The notes under the pieces: model-generated
Told to the model about the DNA's origin: nothing
Database searches by the model: none
The model's input: the letters and a program-made list of their open reading frames with translations, nothing else
Translations under genes and position numbers: made by a program
In this document: positions 54,257 to 63,041 of the stretch, piece by piece
Layout: every line of letters starts with the position of its first letter
Numbering within the stretch: position 1 is the stretch's first letter
NCBI RefSeq assembly: GCF_044465595.1
Contig: NZ_JBITLV010000006.1
Span: 62,001 to 126,000, forward strand
Origin: Spongisporangium articulatum
GTDB taxonomy: Bacteria; Actinomycetota; Actinomycetes; Actinomycetales; Kineosporiaceae
DNA length: 64,000 nucleotides
Direction of reading: 5' to 3'

Positions 54257-55092
54257 GCCTCACGTTCGGGGCGCGCCTGAGCGAGCTCACGGCGTCCCGG
54301 GGGCCGCTGTGCGTGGGCATCGACCCGCACCCGGGCCTGCTGGCCGCGTGGGGCCTGCCGGACGACGTGAGCGGGCTGGAGCGGTTCGCCCTGACCTGCG
54401 TCGAGGCCCTGGCCGGCTCGGTCGCGGTGGTGAAGCCGCAGGCGGCGTTCTTCGAGCGGTTCGGTTCTCGTGGGATCGCCGTGCTGGAAAGGGTTCTCGC
54501 GGATCTGAGATCCGGCGGTGCCCTGTCGGTCGTCGACGCCAAGCGCGGGGACATCGGCTCGACGATGGCCGCCTACGCCGACGCCTATGCGGGGGAGGGC
54601 TCGCCCCTGGCCGGGGACGCCGTGACCGCCTCCCCGTTCCTCGGGTTCGGGTCGCTGAGCCCCCTGCTCGACCTGGCCGCGAAGACCGGGCGCGGGGTGT
54701 TCGTGTTGGCCCTGACGTCCAATCCCGAGGGCGGGTCGGTGCAGCTCGCCCGCGGGGCGGACGGGCGCACGGTGGGCCAGGCGGTGGTGGACGACGTCGC
54801 GGCCCGCAACGCCGGTGCCGCGCCGCTCGGGTCGGTCGGCGTGGTGATCGGGGCCACCGTCACCGGCGAGGCCCGCTCCGTGGACCTGGGCGCGCTCAAC
54901 GGCCCGATCCTGGCGCCCGGGATCGGCGCCCAGGGTGCGACCGCCGCCGACCTGCGCGAGGTGTTCGGCGCCGCCCTGCCGCACGTGCTGCCCAACAGCA
55001 GCCGTGAGGTCCTGGCCGCGGGCCCCGACGTCCGGGCCCTGCGCGATGCGGCCCTGCGCACGGTCGACTCGGTGCGCGCGGTCCTGGCCTGA
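54253..55092 (+). CDS. pyrF: Orotidine 5'-phosphate decarboxylase (type 2)
   Basis: A 279-residue enzyme that decarboxylates OMP to UMP. The signature VVDAKRGDIGSTMAAYADA (about 95-113) carries the catalytic Asp-Lys-Asp triad. CVGIDPHPGLLAAWGL (about 18) and LAPGIGAQGATAADL (about 217) are typical of the type 2 subfamily found in actinobacteria. The GTG overlaps carB. pyrD, often placed before pyrF in related genomes, is absent here. It ends the operon. Confidence 0.95.
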   Translation: MSLTFGARLSELTASRGPLCVGIDPHPGLLAAWGLPDDVSGLERFALTCVEALAGSVAVVKPQAAFFERFGSRGIAVLERVLADLRSGGALSVVDAKRGDIGSTMAAYADAYAGEGSPLAGDAVTASPFLGFGSLSPLLDLAAKTGRGVFVLALTSNPEGGSVQLARGADGRTVGQAVVDDVAARNAGAAPLGSVGVVIGATVTGEARSVDLGALNGPILAPGIGAQGATAADLREVFGAALPHVLPNSSREVLAAGPDVRALRDAALRTVDSVRAVLA

Positions 55093-55283
55093 GCCCGACG
55101 TCAGGTCGCCGATGGCCTGGTCGAGAATGCTCACCCCGAGGTCGATCTCGTCCTCGGTCGTGCGCCCGGCGCTGTAGGTGGCGCCGGCGGCGGCCGCCGT
55201 CATGCCGTGCCCCGAGCGGGCGAAGGAGCCCCGCCGACTCCCACAGCTGCGCGTCGTCCATGCGACGACGGGACGGACGCGGA

Positions 55284-55299
55284 CGGTTCCGCGGAACCG
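55284..55299. repeat. Palindrome CGGTTCCGCGGAACCG, copy 3
   Basis: Perfect 16-bp palindrome in the intergenic region between pyrF and the HNH gene, ending 25 bases before the SOS box. Confidence 0.85.
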
Positions 55300-55324
55300 C
55301 GACTGTCGGACCCCGGGGTTAGGT

Positions 55325-55340
55325 TCGAACAAATGTTCGC
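55325..55340. promoter_or_regulatory. LexA-type SOS box before the HNH gene
   Basis: TCGAACAAATGTTCGC has the full core CGAAC-N4-GTTCG of the actinobacterial LexA operator; only the last base departs from the perfect palindrome. It lies 21 bases before the ATG at 55362. Mycobacterial 13E12-repeat genes, which share this protein family, are known SOS-regulated genes. Confidence 0.85.
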
Positions 55341-55361
55341 CGATCGCGCGGGGGCGTGGCC

Positions 55362-56864
55362 ATGCACCAGTTGAGTCAGCAGGAGAACCGGCCGGGCCGG
55401 GTCGTCGTCACGGCGTCGCCGGAGCAGGTGCCCATCGCCGAGGTGGAGACGCAGCTGTGCACGTTGGCGGGGCAGATCGCGGCCGCCACGGCCCGGTTCC
55501 TCGAACTGCTGGCCGAGTTCGACCGGCGCCGGGGGTGGCAACTGCCGGGGGTCGTCTCGTGCGTCCACTGGCTGACGTGGCGTTGCGCGCTGGACGAGCG
55601 CACGGCTCGGGAGTACCTGCGGGTCGCCCGGGCCGTGCACGGCGACGGTGGGGAGCCGGTCCTGCCGAGCGTGCGGGAGAACTTCGCCGCTGGTCGACTC
55701 TCGTACTCGAAGGTCCGGGCCATCACCCGCGTGGCCACGCCATTGAGCGAGGGGGAGCTGGTCGACGCCGCCCTGCACTCGACGGCCGCCCAGGTCGAGC
55801 GGCTCGCCCGCGGCCTGCGGAAGGTCGCCGTCCTCGACCGTGACGTCGCCCAGGGAAGGGCCGGCGAGGCGGCGGTCATCGGGAACCCCGGCGTGCGCGT
55901 CCCGGCGCCGCGGGAGTCGGGCCCGTCGCTGCAGTGGCGGTGGAACGACGAGGGCGAGCTGGTGGTGTGGGGCCGCCTCGACGCGGCCGGCGGAGCGGCG
56001 TTCCTGGCCGCGACCGCGCGGGCCCAGGCCGAGCTGCTGCACGTCGCGGGCGACGGTTCCGCGGAACCGTCACCGCCCGCGGCGTCGGTCTCCGAGCTGA
56101 CCGGAAGAGCCCCGGCCGACCTCGCCCCGGCCGTCGTCGCGATGGCCGAGACCGTGCTCGCCGCACCGGAGGCCCCGCGCTTCGCGCCGGCCGCGCAGGT
56201 CGTCGTCCTGGCCCCTCTGGACGAGCTCCGGACCGCACTCACCGACCGCGAGGTGCGTCAGGAACCGATGGTCGGCGGCGACCGACCGGCGTCGCCGTCC
56301 GCGCTGCCCCGGCCCACGCCTGACCCGGCCCGGTTCTGCGACGGGCCGCCCGTCGGACCTGCGCTCCTGCGGCAGCTGATCGACGACGGCGCGCTGCGGA
56401 CGGCGGTGCTGGCCGGCGACGGCCGGACGCTGGATCTGGGCCGCTCCCGTCGGCGTCCGACGTCGCGACAACTGGCGGTGCTCTGGACCCGGGACGGCGG
56501 ATGCCGGGCTCCGGGGTGCCGACGGGACCGCTTCCTGCACGCCCACCACGTGGTCCACTGGGGGCGCGGCGGGGGGACGACCGTGGACAACCTCGTCCTG
56601 CTCTGCGGCGAGCATCACAGGCTGCTGCACGAAGGTGCCTTCACGATCCTGGCGCAGGGACGGCAACGGTTCGCCTTCGCATGGCCGGACGGCACGGCCT
56701 GGGAACCGGCGCCACCCCTGAGCGGGGACCTGGCCGATGTTCCCCGGCAGTACGCGCACGTCGGCAGTGACGCGGTGACCGGTCGCTGGGACGGTGCCCC
56801 GCTCAGCGAGGCCGCGGTCGCGGATTTCCTGGCGCGCTGGTATGACGACCGGCAGATGTGGTGA
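55362..56864 (+). CDS. DUF222 and HNH endonuclease domain protein (13E12 type)
   Basis: A 500-residue protein. The N-terminal DUF222 region (about 20-330) has LLAEFDRRRGW, WLTWRCALDERTAREYLRVA and LSYSKVRAITRVATP. The C-terminal HNH nuclease module is CRAPGCRRDRFLHAHHVVHW (about 384-403) then NLVLLCGEHHRLLHEG (about 410-425), with both cysteine pairs and the catalytic histidines present. A GSAEP palindrome copy interrupts the DUF222 region (about 232). ATG 55362 is chosen; GTG 55356 is possible. The family is multi-copy in many actinobacteria and its biological role is unclear. Confidence 0.9.
   Translation: MHQLSQQENRPGRVVVTASPEQVPIAEVETQLCTLAGQIAAATARFLELLAEFDRRRGWQLPGVVSCVHWLTWRCALDERTAREYLRVARAVHGDGGEPVLPSVRENFAAGRLSYSKVRAITRVATPLSEGELVDAALHSTAAQVERLARGLRKVAVLDRDVAQGRAGEAAVIGNPGVRVPAPRESGPSLQWRWNDEGELVVWGRLDAAGGAAFLAATARAQAELLHVAGDGSAEPSPPAASVSELTGRAPADLAPAVVAMAETVLAAPEAPRFAPAAQVVVLAPLDELRTALTDREVRQEPMVGGDRPASPSALPRPTPDPARFCDGPPVGPALLRQLIDDGALRTAVLAGDGRTLDLGRSRRRPTSRQLAVLWTRDGGCRAPGCRRDRFLHAHHVVHWGRGGGTTVDNLVLLCGEHHRLLHEGAFTILAQGRQRFAFAWPDGTAWEPAPPLSGDLADVPRQYAHVGSDAVTGRWDGAPLSEAAVADFLARWYDDRQMW
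56054..56069. repeat. Palindrome CGGTTCCGCGGAACCG, copy 4
   Basis: Perfect palindrome inside the HNH gene, read as Gly-Ser-Ala-Glu-Pro. Here the symmetry extends to 20 bases (GACGGTTCCGCGGAACCGTC, 56052-56071). Confidence 0.85.
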
Positions 56865-57022
56865 AGCACGTGTCTACGAGCCGACTTCACGGGACCCCGC
56901 GTTGCTGGACCGTACGCAGAGTCGCTAGGTTCGCCATCGGGGAGTGCAGCTCATGGGATCTTCCATGCGGCTCGCCCCGCAACCACCGTTGAGAGCAGCA
57001 CGAGTTGACCGAGGTGACCGAA

Positions 57023-57337
57023 GTGGCTCTGCCCCCCCTGACCCCCGAGCAGCGCGCCGCCGCCCTGCAGAAGGCGGCCGAAGCTCGGCGGGCCCGCGCC
57101 GAGATCAAGAACAAGCTCAAGTACTCCCAGGGTTCCCTCGGCGATGTCATCAAGGAGGGTCAGGACAACGAGGTGATCGGCAAGATGAAGGTCTCCGCGC
57201 TCCTGGAGGCCCTCCCGGGCGTCGGCAAGGTCCGGGCCCGGCAGATCATGGAGGAGATCGGCATCTCCGAGTCCCGCCGCGTGCGGGGCCTCGGGTCCAA
57301 CCAGATCGCCGCCCTGGTCGACCGGTTCGCCCGCTGA
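57023..57337 (+). CDS. mihF: Actinobacterial integration host factor
   Basis: A 104-residue nucleoid protein. The sequence ALPPLTPEQRAAALQKAAEA opens the protein, and the helix-two-turn-helix part contains VIGKMKVSALLEALPGVGKV and GISESRRVRGLGSNQIAAL, which are hallmarks of MihF/sIHF. It bends DNA and supports chromosome organisation and gene control. I chose GTG 57023, eight bases after GAGG, because it gives the family N-terminus; upstream GTG and TTG codons are less likely. It precedes gmk, the conserved arrangement beside the pyr operon. Confidence 0.95.
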   Translation: MALPPLTPEQRAAALQKAAEARRARAEIKNKLKYSQGSLGDVIKEGQDNEVIGKMKVSALLEALPGVGKVRARQIMEEIGISESRRVRGLGSNQIAALVDRFAR

Positions 57338-57393
57338 GCCTGGTCCGACGAGACAACCGCTGAGCCGAGGCAATGGTCGGAGAGGGGGTTCCC

Positions 57394-58017
57394 GTGCCGT
57401 CGCAGGGCACCCCTCGTGAGCACGGTCGGGTCGCTGGCACCAGCAGCCGCCTGACCGTGCTCGCCGGTCCGACCGCCGTCGGCAAGGGCACCGTCGCCGC
57501 CGACATCCGCACCCGGTACCCCCAGGTCTGGCTCTCCGTCTCGGCCACCACCCGCAGTCCCCGGCCCGGTGAGGTCGAGGGCGTGCACTACCACTTCGTC
57601 GACGAGGCCGAGTTCGACCGCATGGTCGAGGCCGGTGAGCTCCTGGAGTGGGCTCAGGTCCACGGCCGGCACCGCTACGGCACGCCGCGCGGGCCCGTCG
57701 AACAGGCCCTGCGCGAGGGCCGCCCCGCCCTGCTGGAGATCGACCTCCAGGGGGCCCGGCAGGTCCGGCAGAACATGCCGGGCGCGTTCTTCGTGTTCCT
57801 CAAGCCGCCGAGCATCGAGGAACTGGTCCGCCGGCTCGTCGGCCGCGGCACCGAGGACAGCGAGGAGCGGGCCCGCCGGCTGCGCACCGCCGAGGTCGAA
57901 ATGGCCGCCGAGTCCGAGTTCGACGTGTCCATCGTGAACGTCGATGTGCACCAGGCGACCGATGAGCTCGTATCATGGATGGGTGTGCCGTCACCGGCAC
58001 CCGTCGGCGAGAGCTGA
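57394..58017 (+). CDS. gmk: Guanylate kinase
   Basis: A 207-residue enzyme that converts GMP to GDP. The P-loop is LAGPTAVGKGTVAADI (about 22-37). The GMP-binding region has SATTRSPRPGEVEGVHYHFV (about 50-69) and the block EIDLQGARQVRQNMP (about 118). The lid region has RRLVGRGTEDSEERARRL. I chose GTG 57394 because GAGAGGGGG lies five bases upstream; an ATG at 57373 has a site too close to work well. It is followed by rpoZ. Confidence 0.95.
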   Translation: MPSQGTPREHGRVAGTSSRLTVLAGPTAVGKGTVAADIRTRYPQVWLSVSATTRSPRPGEVEGVHYHFVDEAEFDRMVEAGELLEWAQVHGRHRYGTPRGPVEQALREGRPALLEIDLQGARQVRQNMPGAFFVFLKPPSIEELVRRLVGRGTEDSEERARRLRTAEVEMAAESEFDVSIVNVDVHQATDELVSWMGVPSPAPVGES

Positions 58018-58054
58018 CGAAACCGAAGAAACACCACAATCGTCTGGAGTTCTG

Positions 58055-58315
58055 TTGCCCGGAACCGTCGCCCAGCCCGAGGGGATCACCAACCCCCCGA
58101 TCGACGACCTGCTCTCGACCGTCGACTCGAAGTACGCCCTGGTGATCTTCGCCTCGAAGCGCGCCCGGCAGATCAACGCCTACTACTCGCAGCTCGGTGA
58201 GGGCCTGCTCGAGTACGTCGGCCCGCTCGTGGAGACCCACGTGCAGGAGAAGCCGCTGTCCGTCGCCATGCGCGAGATCAACGAGGGCCTCCTCGTCGCC
58301 CAGCCGACCGAGTAG
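58055..58315 (+). CDS. rpoZ: RNA polymerase omega subunit
   Basis: An 86-residue subunit that helps assemble RNA polymerase. NPPIDDLLSTVDSKYALVIF, then KRARQINAYYSQLGEGLLEY and PLSVAMREINEGLL, are near-identical to other actinobacterial omega subunits. The only sensible start that gives the family N-terminus is TTG 58055, with GGAG five bases upstream. TATCAT at 57971 inside the end of gmk is a possible -10 element for a private promoter. Confidence 0.93.
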   Translation: MPGTVAQPEGITNPPIDDLLSTVDSKYALVIFASKRARQINAYYSQLGEGLLEYVGPLVETHVQEKPLSVAMREINEGLLVAQPTE

Positions 58316-58335
58316 TACCCGGTAGCGGGCCTGCC

Positions 58336-59613
58336 GTGACGCAGCGGCTGAACGTCGTCCTCGGGGTCGGCGGGGGGATCGCCGCCTACAAGGCGGCCCT
58401 CCTGCTGCGCCTGTTCACCGAGGCCGGGCACGACGTGCACGTCGTGCCGACCGACTCCGCGCTGCGGTTCGTCGGGGCTCCGACGTGGGAGGCCCTCTCC
58501 GGTCACCCGGTGAGCACCACGGTGTGGGACGACGTCCCGCGGGTCCCGCACGTGCTGCTCGGCAAGCACGCCGACCTCGTGGTCGTCGCGCCGGCGACGG
58601 CCGACCTGCTGGCCCGGGCTGCCGCCGGGTTGGCGTCGGACCTGCTCGGCAACGTACTGCTCACGGCCACCTGTCCGGTGCTGCTGGCCCCGGCCATGCA
58701 CACCGAGATGTGGCAGAACCTCGCCACCGTCGCCAACGTCGCCACCCTGCGGGCCCGGGGCCTGCACGTGCTCGACCCGGCGAGCGGGCGGCTGACGGGC
58801 ACCGACACGGGCCCGGGCCGGCTGCCCGAACCCGAGGAGATCTACGCCGCTGCCCTGGATCTCGTCGCCCCGGTCGTAGCGAGCGAGCCGTCGACGGCCC
58901 AGGATCTGGCCGGACGACGGGTGCTGGTCACCGCGGGCGGCACCCGTGAGCCGTTGGACCCGGTGCGATACCTGGGGAACCGGTCGAGCGGGCGGCAGGG
59001 CGTCGCGCTCGCCGAGGCCGCCGCCGCACGCGGGGCGCGCGTCACGCTGGTCGCCGGGGCGGTCGAGGTCCCCCTGCCCGAGTCGGTGACCGTGGTCAGG
59101 GTGGAGTCCGCGCTGCAGATGCGGGACGCCGTCCTCGCCGCCGCCCCCGAGCACGACGTCGTCGTGATGGCCGCCGCCGTCGCCGACTTCCGGCCCGCCG
59201 CGGTCGCCGACCACAAGATCAAGAAGACCGAGGGCAGTGACGAGGCCCCCGTCGTCCGTCTGGTCCGCAACCCCGACATCCTCGTCGAGGTCGTCGAGAA
59301 CCGCGGTGCGGGCCGCGCGCCCGCGGGTCAGGTCGTCGTCGGGTTCGCCGCCGAGACCGGCGACGCCGACTCCTCCGTGCTCGACCACGCCCGGGCCAAG
59401 CTGGCCCGTAAGGGCTGCGACCTGCTGGTCGTGAACGACGTGTCCGCGGGCAAGGTGTTCGGTCGCGACGACACGGAGGTCGTCCTGCTGCGTGCGGACC
59501 GTGCGGACCGTGCGGACTCGGTGGGGGTGGCCGTCCCGGCGGGTTCCAAGACCAAGGTCGCGGAGGCGATCTGGGACGAGGTCGTCGCCCTGATTCACGA
59601 ATTGTCGACCTGA
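58336..59613 (+). CDS. coaBC: Phosphopantothenoylcysteine decarboxylase / phosphopantothenate-cysteine ligase
   Basis: A 425-residue bifunctional coenzyme A biosynthesis enzyme. The N-terminal flavoprotein (CoaC) begins LGVGGGIAAYKAALLLRLFT and has VPHVLLGKHADLVVVAPAT (about 71-89) with the active-site His, and PAMHTEMWQN (about 119), where the usual PAMN is PAMH. The C-terminal CoaB part starts RRVLVTAGGTREPLDPVRYL and includes NRSSGRQGVALAEAA (about 215). The start is GTG. It lies between rpoZ and metK, as in many actinobacteria. Confidence 0.95.
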   Translation: MTQRLNVVLGVGGGIAAYKAALLLRLFTEAGHDVHVVPTDSALRFVGAPTWEALSGHPVSTTVWDDVPRVPHVLLGKHADLVVVAPATADLLARAAAGLASDLLGNVLLTATCPVLLAPAMHTEMWQNLATVANVATLRARGLHVLDPASGRLTGTDTGPGRLPEPEEIYAAALDLVAPVVASEPSTAQDLAGRRVLVTAGGTREPLDPVRYLGNRSSGRQGVALAEAAAARGARVTLVAGAVEVPLPESVTVVRVESALQMRDAVLAAAPEHDVVVMAAAVADFRPAAVADHKIKKTEGSDEAPVVRLVRNPDILVEVVENRGAGRAPAGQVVVGFAAETGDADSSVLDHARAKLARKGCDLLVVNDVSAGKVFGRDDTEVVLLRADRADRADSVGVAVPAGSKTKVAEAIWDEVVALIHELST

Positions 59614-59725
59614 TCGGTAGAGTTACCCGCAGTCAACGGATCGAACCGGGCAGCGCGCCGCCCGGAGCAATGGTTAGAGTGGCCGCGACCTGAGCCGATT
59701 CCCGAGCAGTACCCGTAGGAGCGCC

Positions 59726-60925
<1,200 letters not shown>

Positions 60926-60935
60926 TCAGTTCTCT

Positions 60936-60984
60936 CACGAAGCCCCGCCGGGAGTTGTCCACAGCTCCTGAGTGGGGCTTCGTG
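60936..60984 (+). terminator. Hairpin after metK
   Basis: CACGAAGCCCC (60936-60946) pairs perfectly with GGGGCTTCGTG (60974-60984); the 27-base loop contains a smaller GGAG/CTCC stem. It separates metK from priA on the same strand. Confidence 0.65.
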
Positions 60985-61016
60985 CTGCGTCGGACCGGCC
61001 ATCTAGCCTGGGCCGC

Positions 61017-63041
61017 ATGACCGACGGGCAGCTGGAGCTGCTGCGCACCGCCACGCGCGGGCGCAAGCCGAAGCCGCCCGAGGGGCTGGCCGAGGAGCTG
61101 CCGGTCGCGCGGGTGCTGGTCGACGTCCCGCTGCCGCACCTGGACCGGCCGTTCGACTACGCGGTGCCCGCGTCGATGGCCGACGGCGCGCAGCCCGGGG
61201 CCCGGGTCCGGGTGCGGTTCGCCGGCCAGGAGGTGGACGGGTTCGTTCTCGAGCGGGCCGCGCAGAGCGAGCACGACGGCCGGCTGGCCCGGCTCGGCCG
61301 GCTGGTCTCGCCCGAGCGCGTGCTCACGCCCGCGGTGGCGGCGCTGGCCCGCGCGGTCGCCGACCGGTACGCGGGGACGCTGATCGACGTGACGCGGCTC
61401 GCGGTACCCCCGCGTCACGCACGGGTCGAGAAGGAGCCGGTGCCGGACGCCGACCCTCTGCCACCCCTCGCGCCGGGCGAGAGCACGCACTGGGGGCGGT
61501 ACCCCGCGGGGCCCGCGTTGCTGCACCGGATCGCGGAGGGCGACCCGGTCCGTGCGGTGTGGACGGCGATGCCCGGGGCCGGGCACTGGACGGCGGCGGT
61601 CGCCGAGGCGATGGCCGCGGCCGTGGCGGCGGGCCGGGGTGCGCTGGCCGTGGTTCCGGATGCGCGCGACGTCGCGGCCCTGGATGCCGCACTGACCGCC
61701 CGGTGGGGGAGCGGCCGGCACGTCGCGCTCACCGCCGACCTCGGCCCGGCGGCCCGCTACCGGGCCTTCCTGAAACTGGCCCGAGGCCACGTACAGGCCG
61801 TGATCGGCACGCGCGCAACGGCTTTCGCGCCCGTGCGAGACCTGGGGCTGGTGCTGATCTGGGACGACGGCGACGACTCGCACGCCGAACCCCGCTCGCC
61901 CTACCCGCACGCCCGGGAGGTGCTGGCCCTGCGCTCCCAGCTCGAGGGGGCGGCGCTGATCTGCGGTTCCTGGTCGCGCACGGCCGAGGCGCAGGCCTGG
62001 GTCGACGCCGGCTGGGCCCGCCCGGTACAGGCCGACCGGAGCACGGTGCGCGCGGCCTGGCCGCACGTGACGGTGGCCGGGACGGAGCCGGGCGGGGCCG
62101 ACGACCCGTCCGCGCGCGGCCGGCTACCCGCGGCCGTGTGGCGGGCGGTCCGGGCCGGTCTCGCGGAAGGGCCCGTCCTGGTGCAGGTCCCGCGGGCGGG
62201 GTACGTCCCGACGCTCGCCTGCCAGCAGTGCCGGACGCCGGCCCGCTGCGCCCACTGCCACGGCCCCCTCGGGGCGGGGCTCACCACCCGCGACGCCCCG
62301 GCCTGCCGCTGGTGCGGCCGCGACGCGACGGGCTGGGCCTGCCCCGCATGCGGCGGGCGCCGGGTCCGGGCGGTCACCGTCGGGGTGCACCGCACGGCGG
62401 AGGAGCTGGGGCGTGGCTTCCCCGGCGTCCCCGTCGTGGTGCCGGCCCCCGGCCAGCCCGCCCCCGACGTCCCGCAGCAGGCCCTGGTGGTGAGCACTCC
62501 CGGCCTGGAACCCGCGCCGCCGGGCGCCGGGTACGCGGCGGCCGCGCTGCTCGACGCCCACCAACTGCTGGAGCGGCTCGACCTGCGGGCCGCCGAGGAC
62601 GCCCTGCGGCGCTGGCTGGCCGCCGCCGCCCTGGTCAGGCCGCGCGACCAGGGGGGCCGGGTGGTGATCGCGGCGGACCCGCAGTCGCCGCCCGTCCAGG
62701 CCCTCGTCCGGCTCGACCCGGCCTGGCATGCGGCCCGGGACCTGGCCGAACGCGCCGAGCTCGGCTTCCCGCCCGCGGCCGCGATGGTGTCGCTGACCGG
62801 GCCGGGCGCGGCGGTGCAGGGGTTCGCCGACCTGGCCCGCCTCCCCGAGGGCGCCGACCGGCTCGGCCCCATTCCGCTGGAGGACGCCCAGGGGCCCACG
62901 GGCGACGTCCGGCTGCTCCTGCGCGCCGCGCGGGCCGACCGCGCCGCGCTGGCCCGGGCCGTCGCGCAGGCGGCGTCGGTGCGCAGCGCCCGGCGCGAGG
63001 TGGCCGTCAGGGTGCAGGTCGACCCGGACCGGATCGGCTGA
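61017..63041 (+). CDS. priA: Primosomal protein N' (PriA), ATPase-degenerate actinobacterial type
   Basis: A 674-residue replication-restart protein. The N-terminal 3'-DNA-binding domain opens VARVLVDVPLPHLDRPFDYA (about 30-49). The two zinc sites are formed by eight cysteines in CQQCRTPARCAHC (about 402) and CRWCGRDATGWACPACGG (about 430). The helicase motifs are degenerate: where E. coli PriA has GxGKT, this protein reads AMPGAGHWTAA (about 184), and the DEEH position reads WDDGDD (about 282). It is therefore probably unable to hydrolyse ATP, as noted for other actinobacteria. ATG 61017 is chosen; an upstream frame extension runs into the metK terminator. Confidence 0.92.
   Translation: MTDGQLELLRTATRGRKPKPPEGLAEELPVARVLVDVPLPHLDRPFDYAVPASMADGAQPGARVRVRFAGQEVDGFVLERAAQSEHDGRLARLGRLVSPERVLTPAVAALARAVADRYAGTLIDVTRLAVPPRHARVEKEPVPDADPLPPLAPGESTHWGRYPAGPALLHRIAEGDPVRAVWTAMPGAGHWTAAVAEAMAAAVAAGRGALAVVPDARDVAALDAALTARWGSGRHVALTADLGPAARYRAFLKLARGHVQAVIGTRATAFAPVRDLGLVLIWDDGDDSHAEPRSPYPHAREVLALRSQLEGAALICGSWSRTAEAQAWVDAGWARPVQADRSTVRAAWPHVTVAGTEPGGADDPSARGRLPAAVWRAVRAGLAEGPVLVQVPRAGYVPTLACQQCRTPARCAHCHGPLGAGLTTRDAPACRWCGRDATGWACPACGGRRVRAVTVGVHRTAEELGRGFPGVPVVVPAPGQPAPDVPQQALVVSTPGLEPAPPGAGYAAAALLDAHQLLERLDLRAAEDALRRWLAAAALVRPRDQGGRVVIAADPQSPPVQALVRLDPAWHAARDLAERAELGFPPAAAMVSLTGPGAAVQGFADLARLPEGADRLGPIPLEDAQGPTGDVRLLLRAARADRAALARAVAQAASVRSARREVAVRVQVDPDRIG

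Noticed and set aside
55100..55200. Minus-strand stretch reading GRTTEDEIDLGVSILDQAIGD, reminiscent of an aminotransferase C-terminus
   Set aside because: Only about 30 residues, no stop codon at the expected end and no further homology in the flanks; too short to call a pseudogene.
57005..57022. Upstream TTG and GTG starts for mihF
   Set aside because: Family proteins begin at ALPPLTPEQR, and GAGG is correctly spaced only for GTG 57023.
59614..59725. Possible SAM riboswitch in front of metK
   Set aside because: None of the SAM-I, SAM-II or SAM-IV conserved cores could be found; only an ordinary ribosome site is visible.
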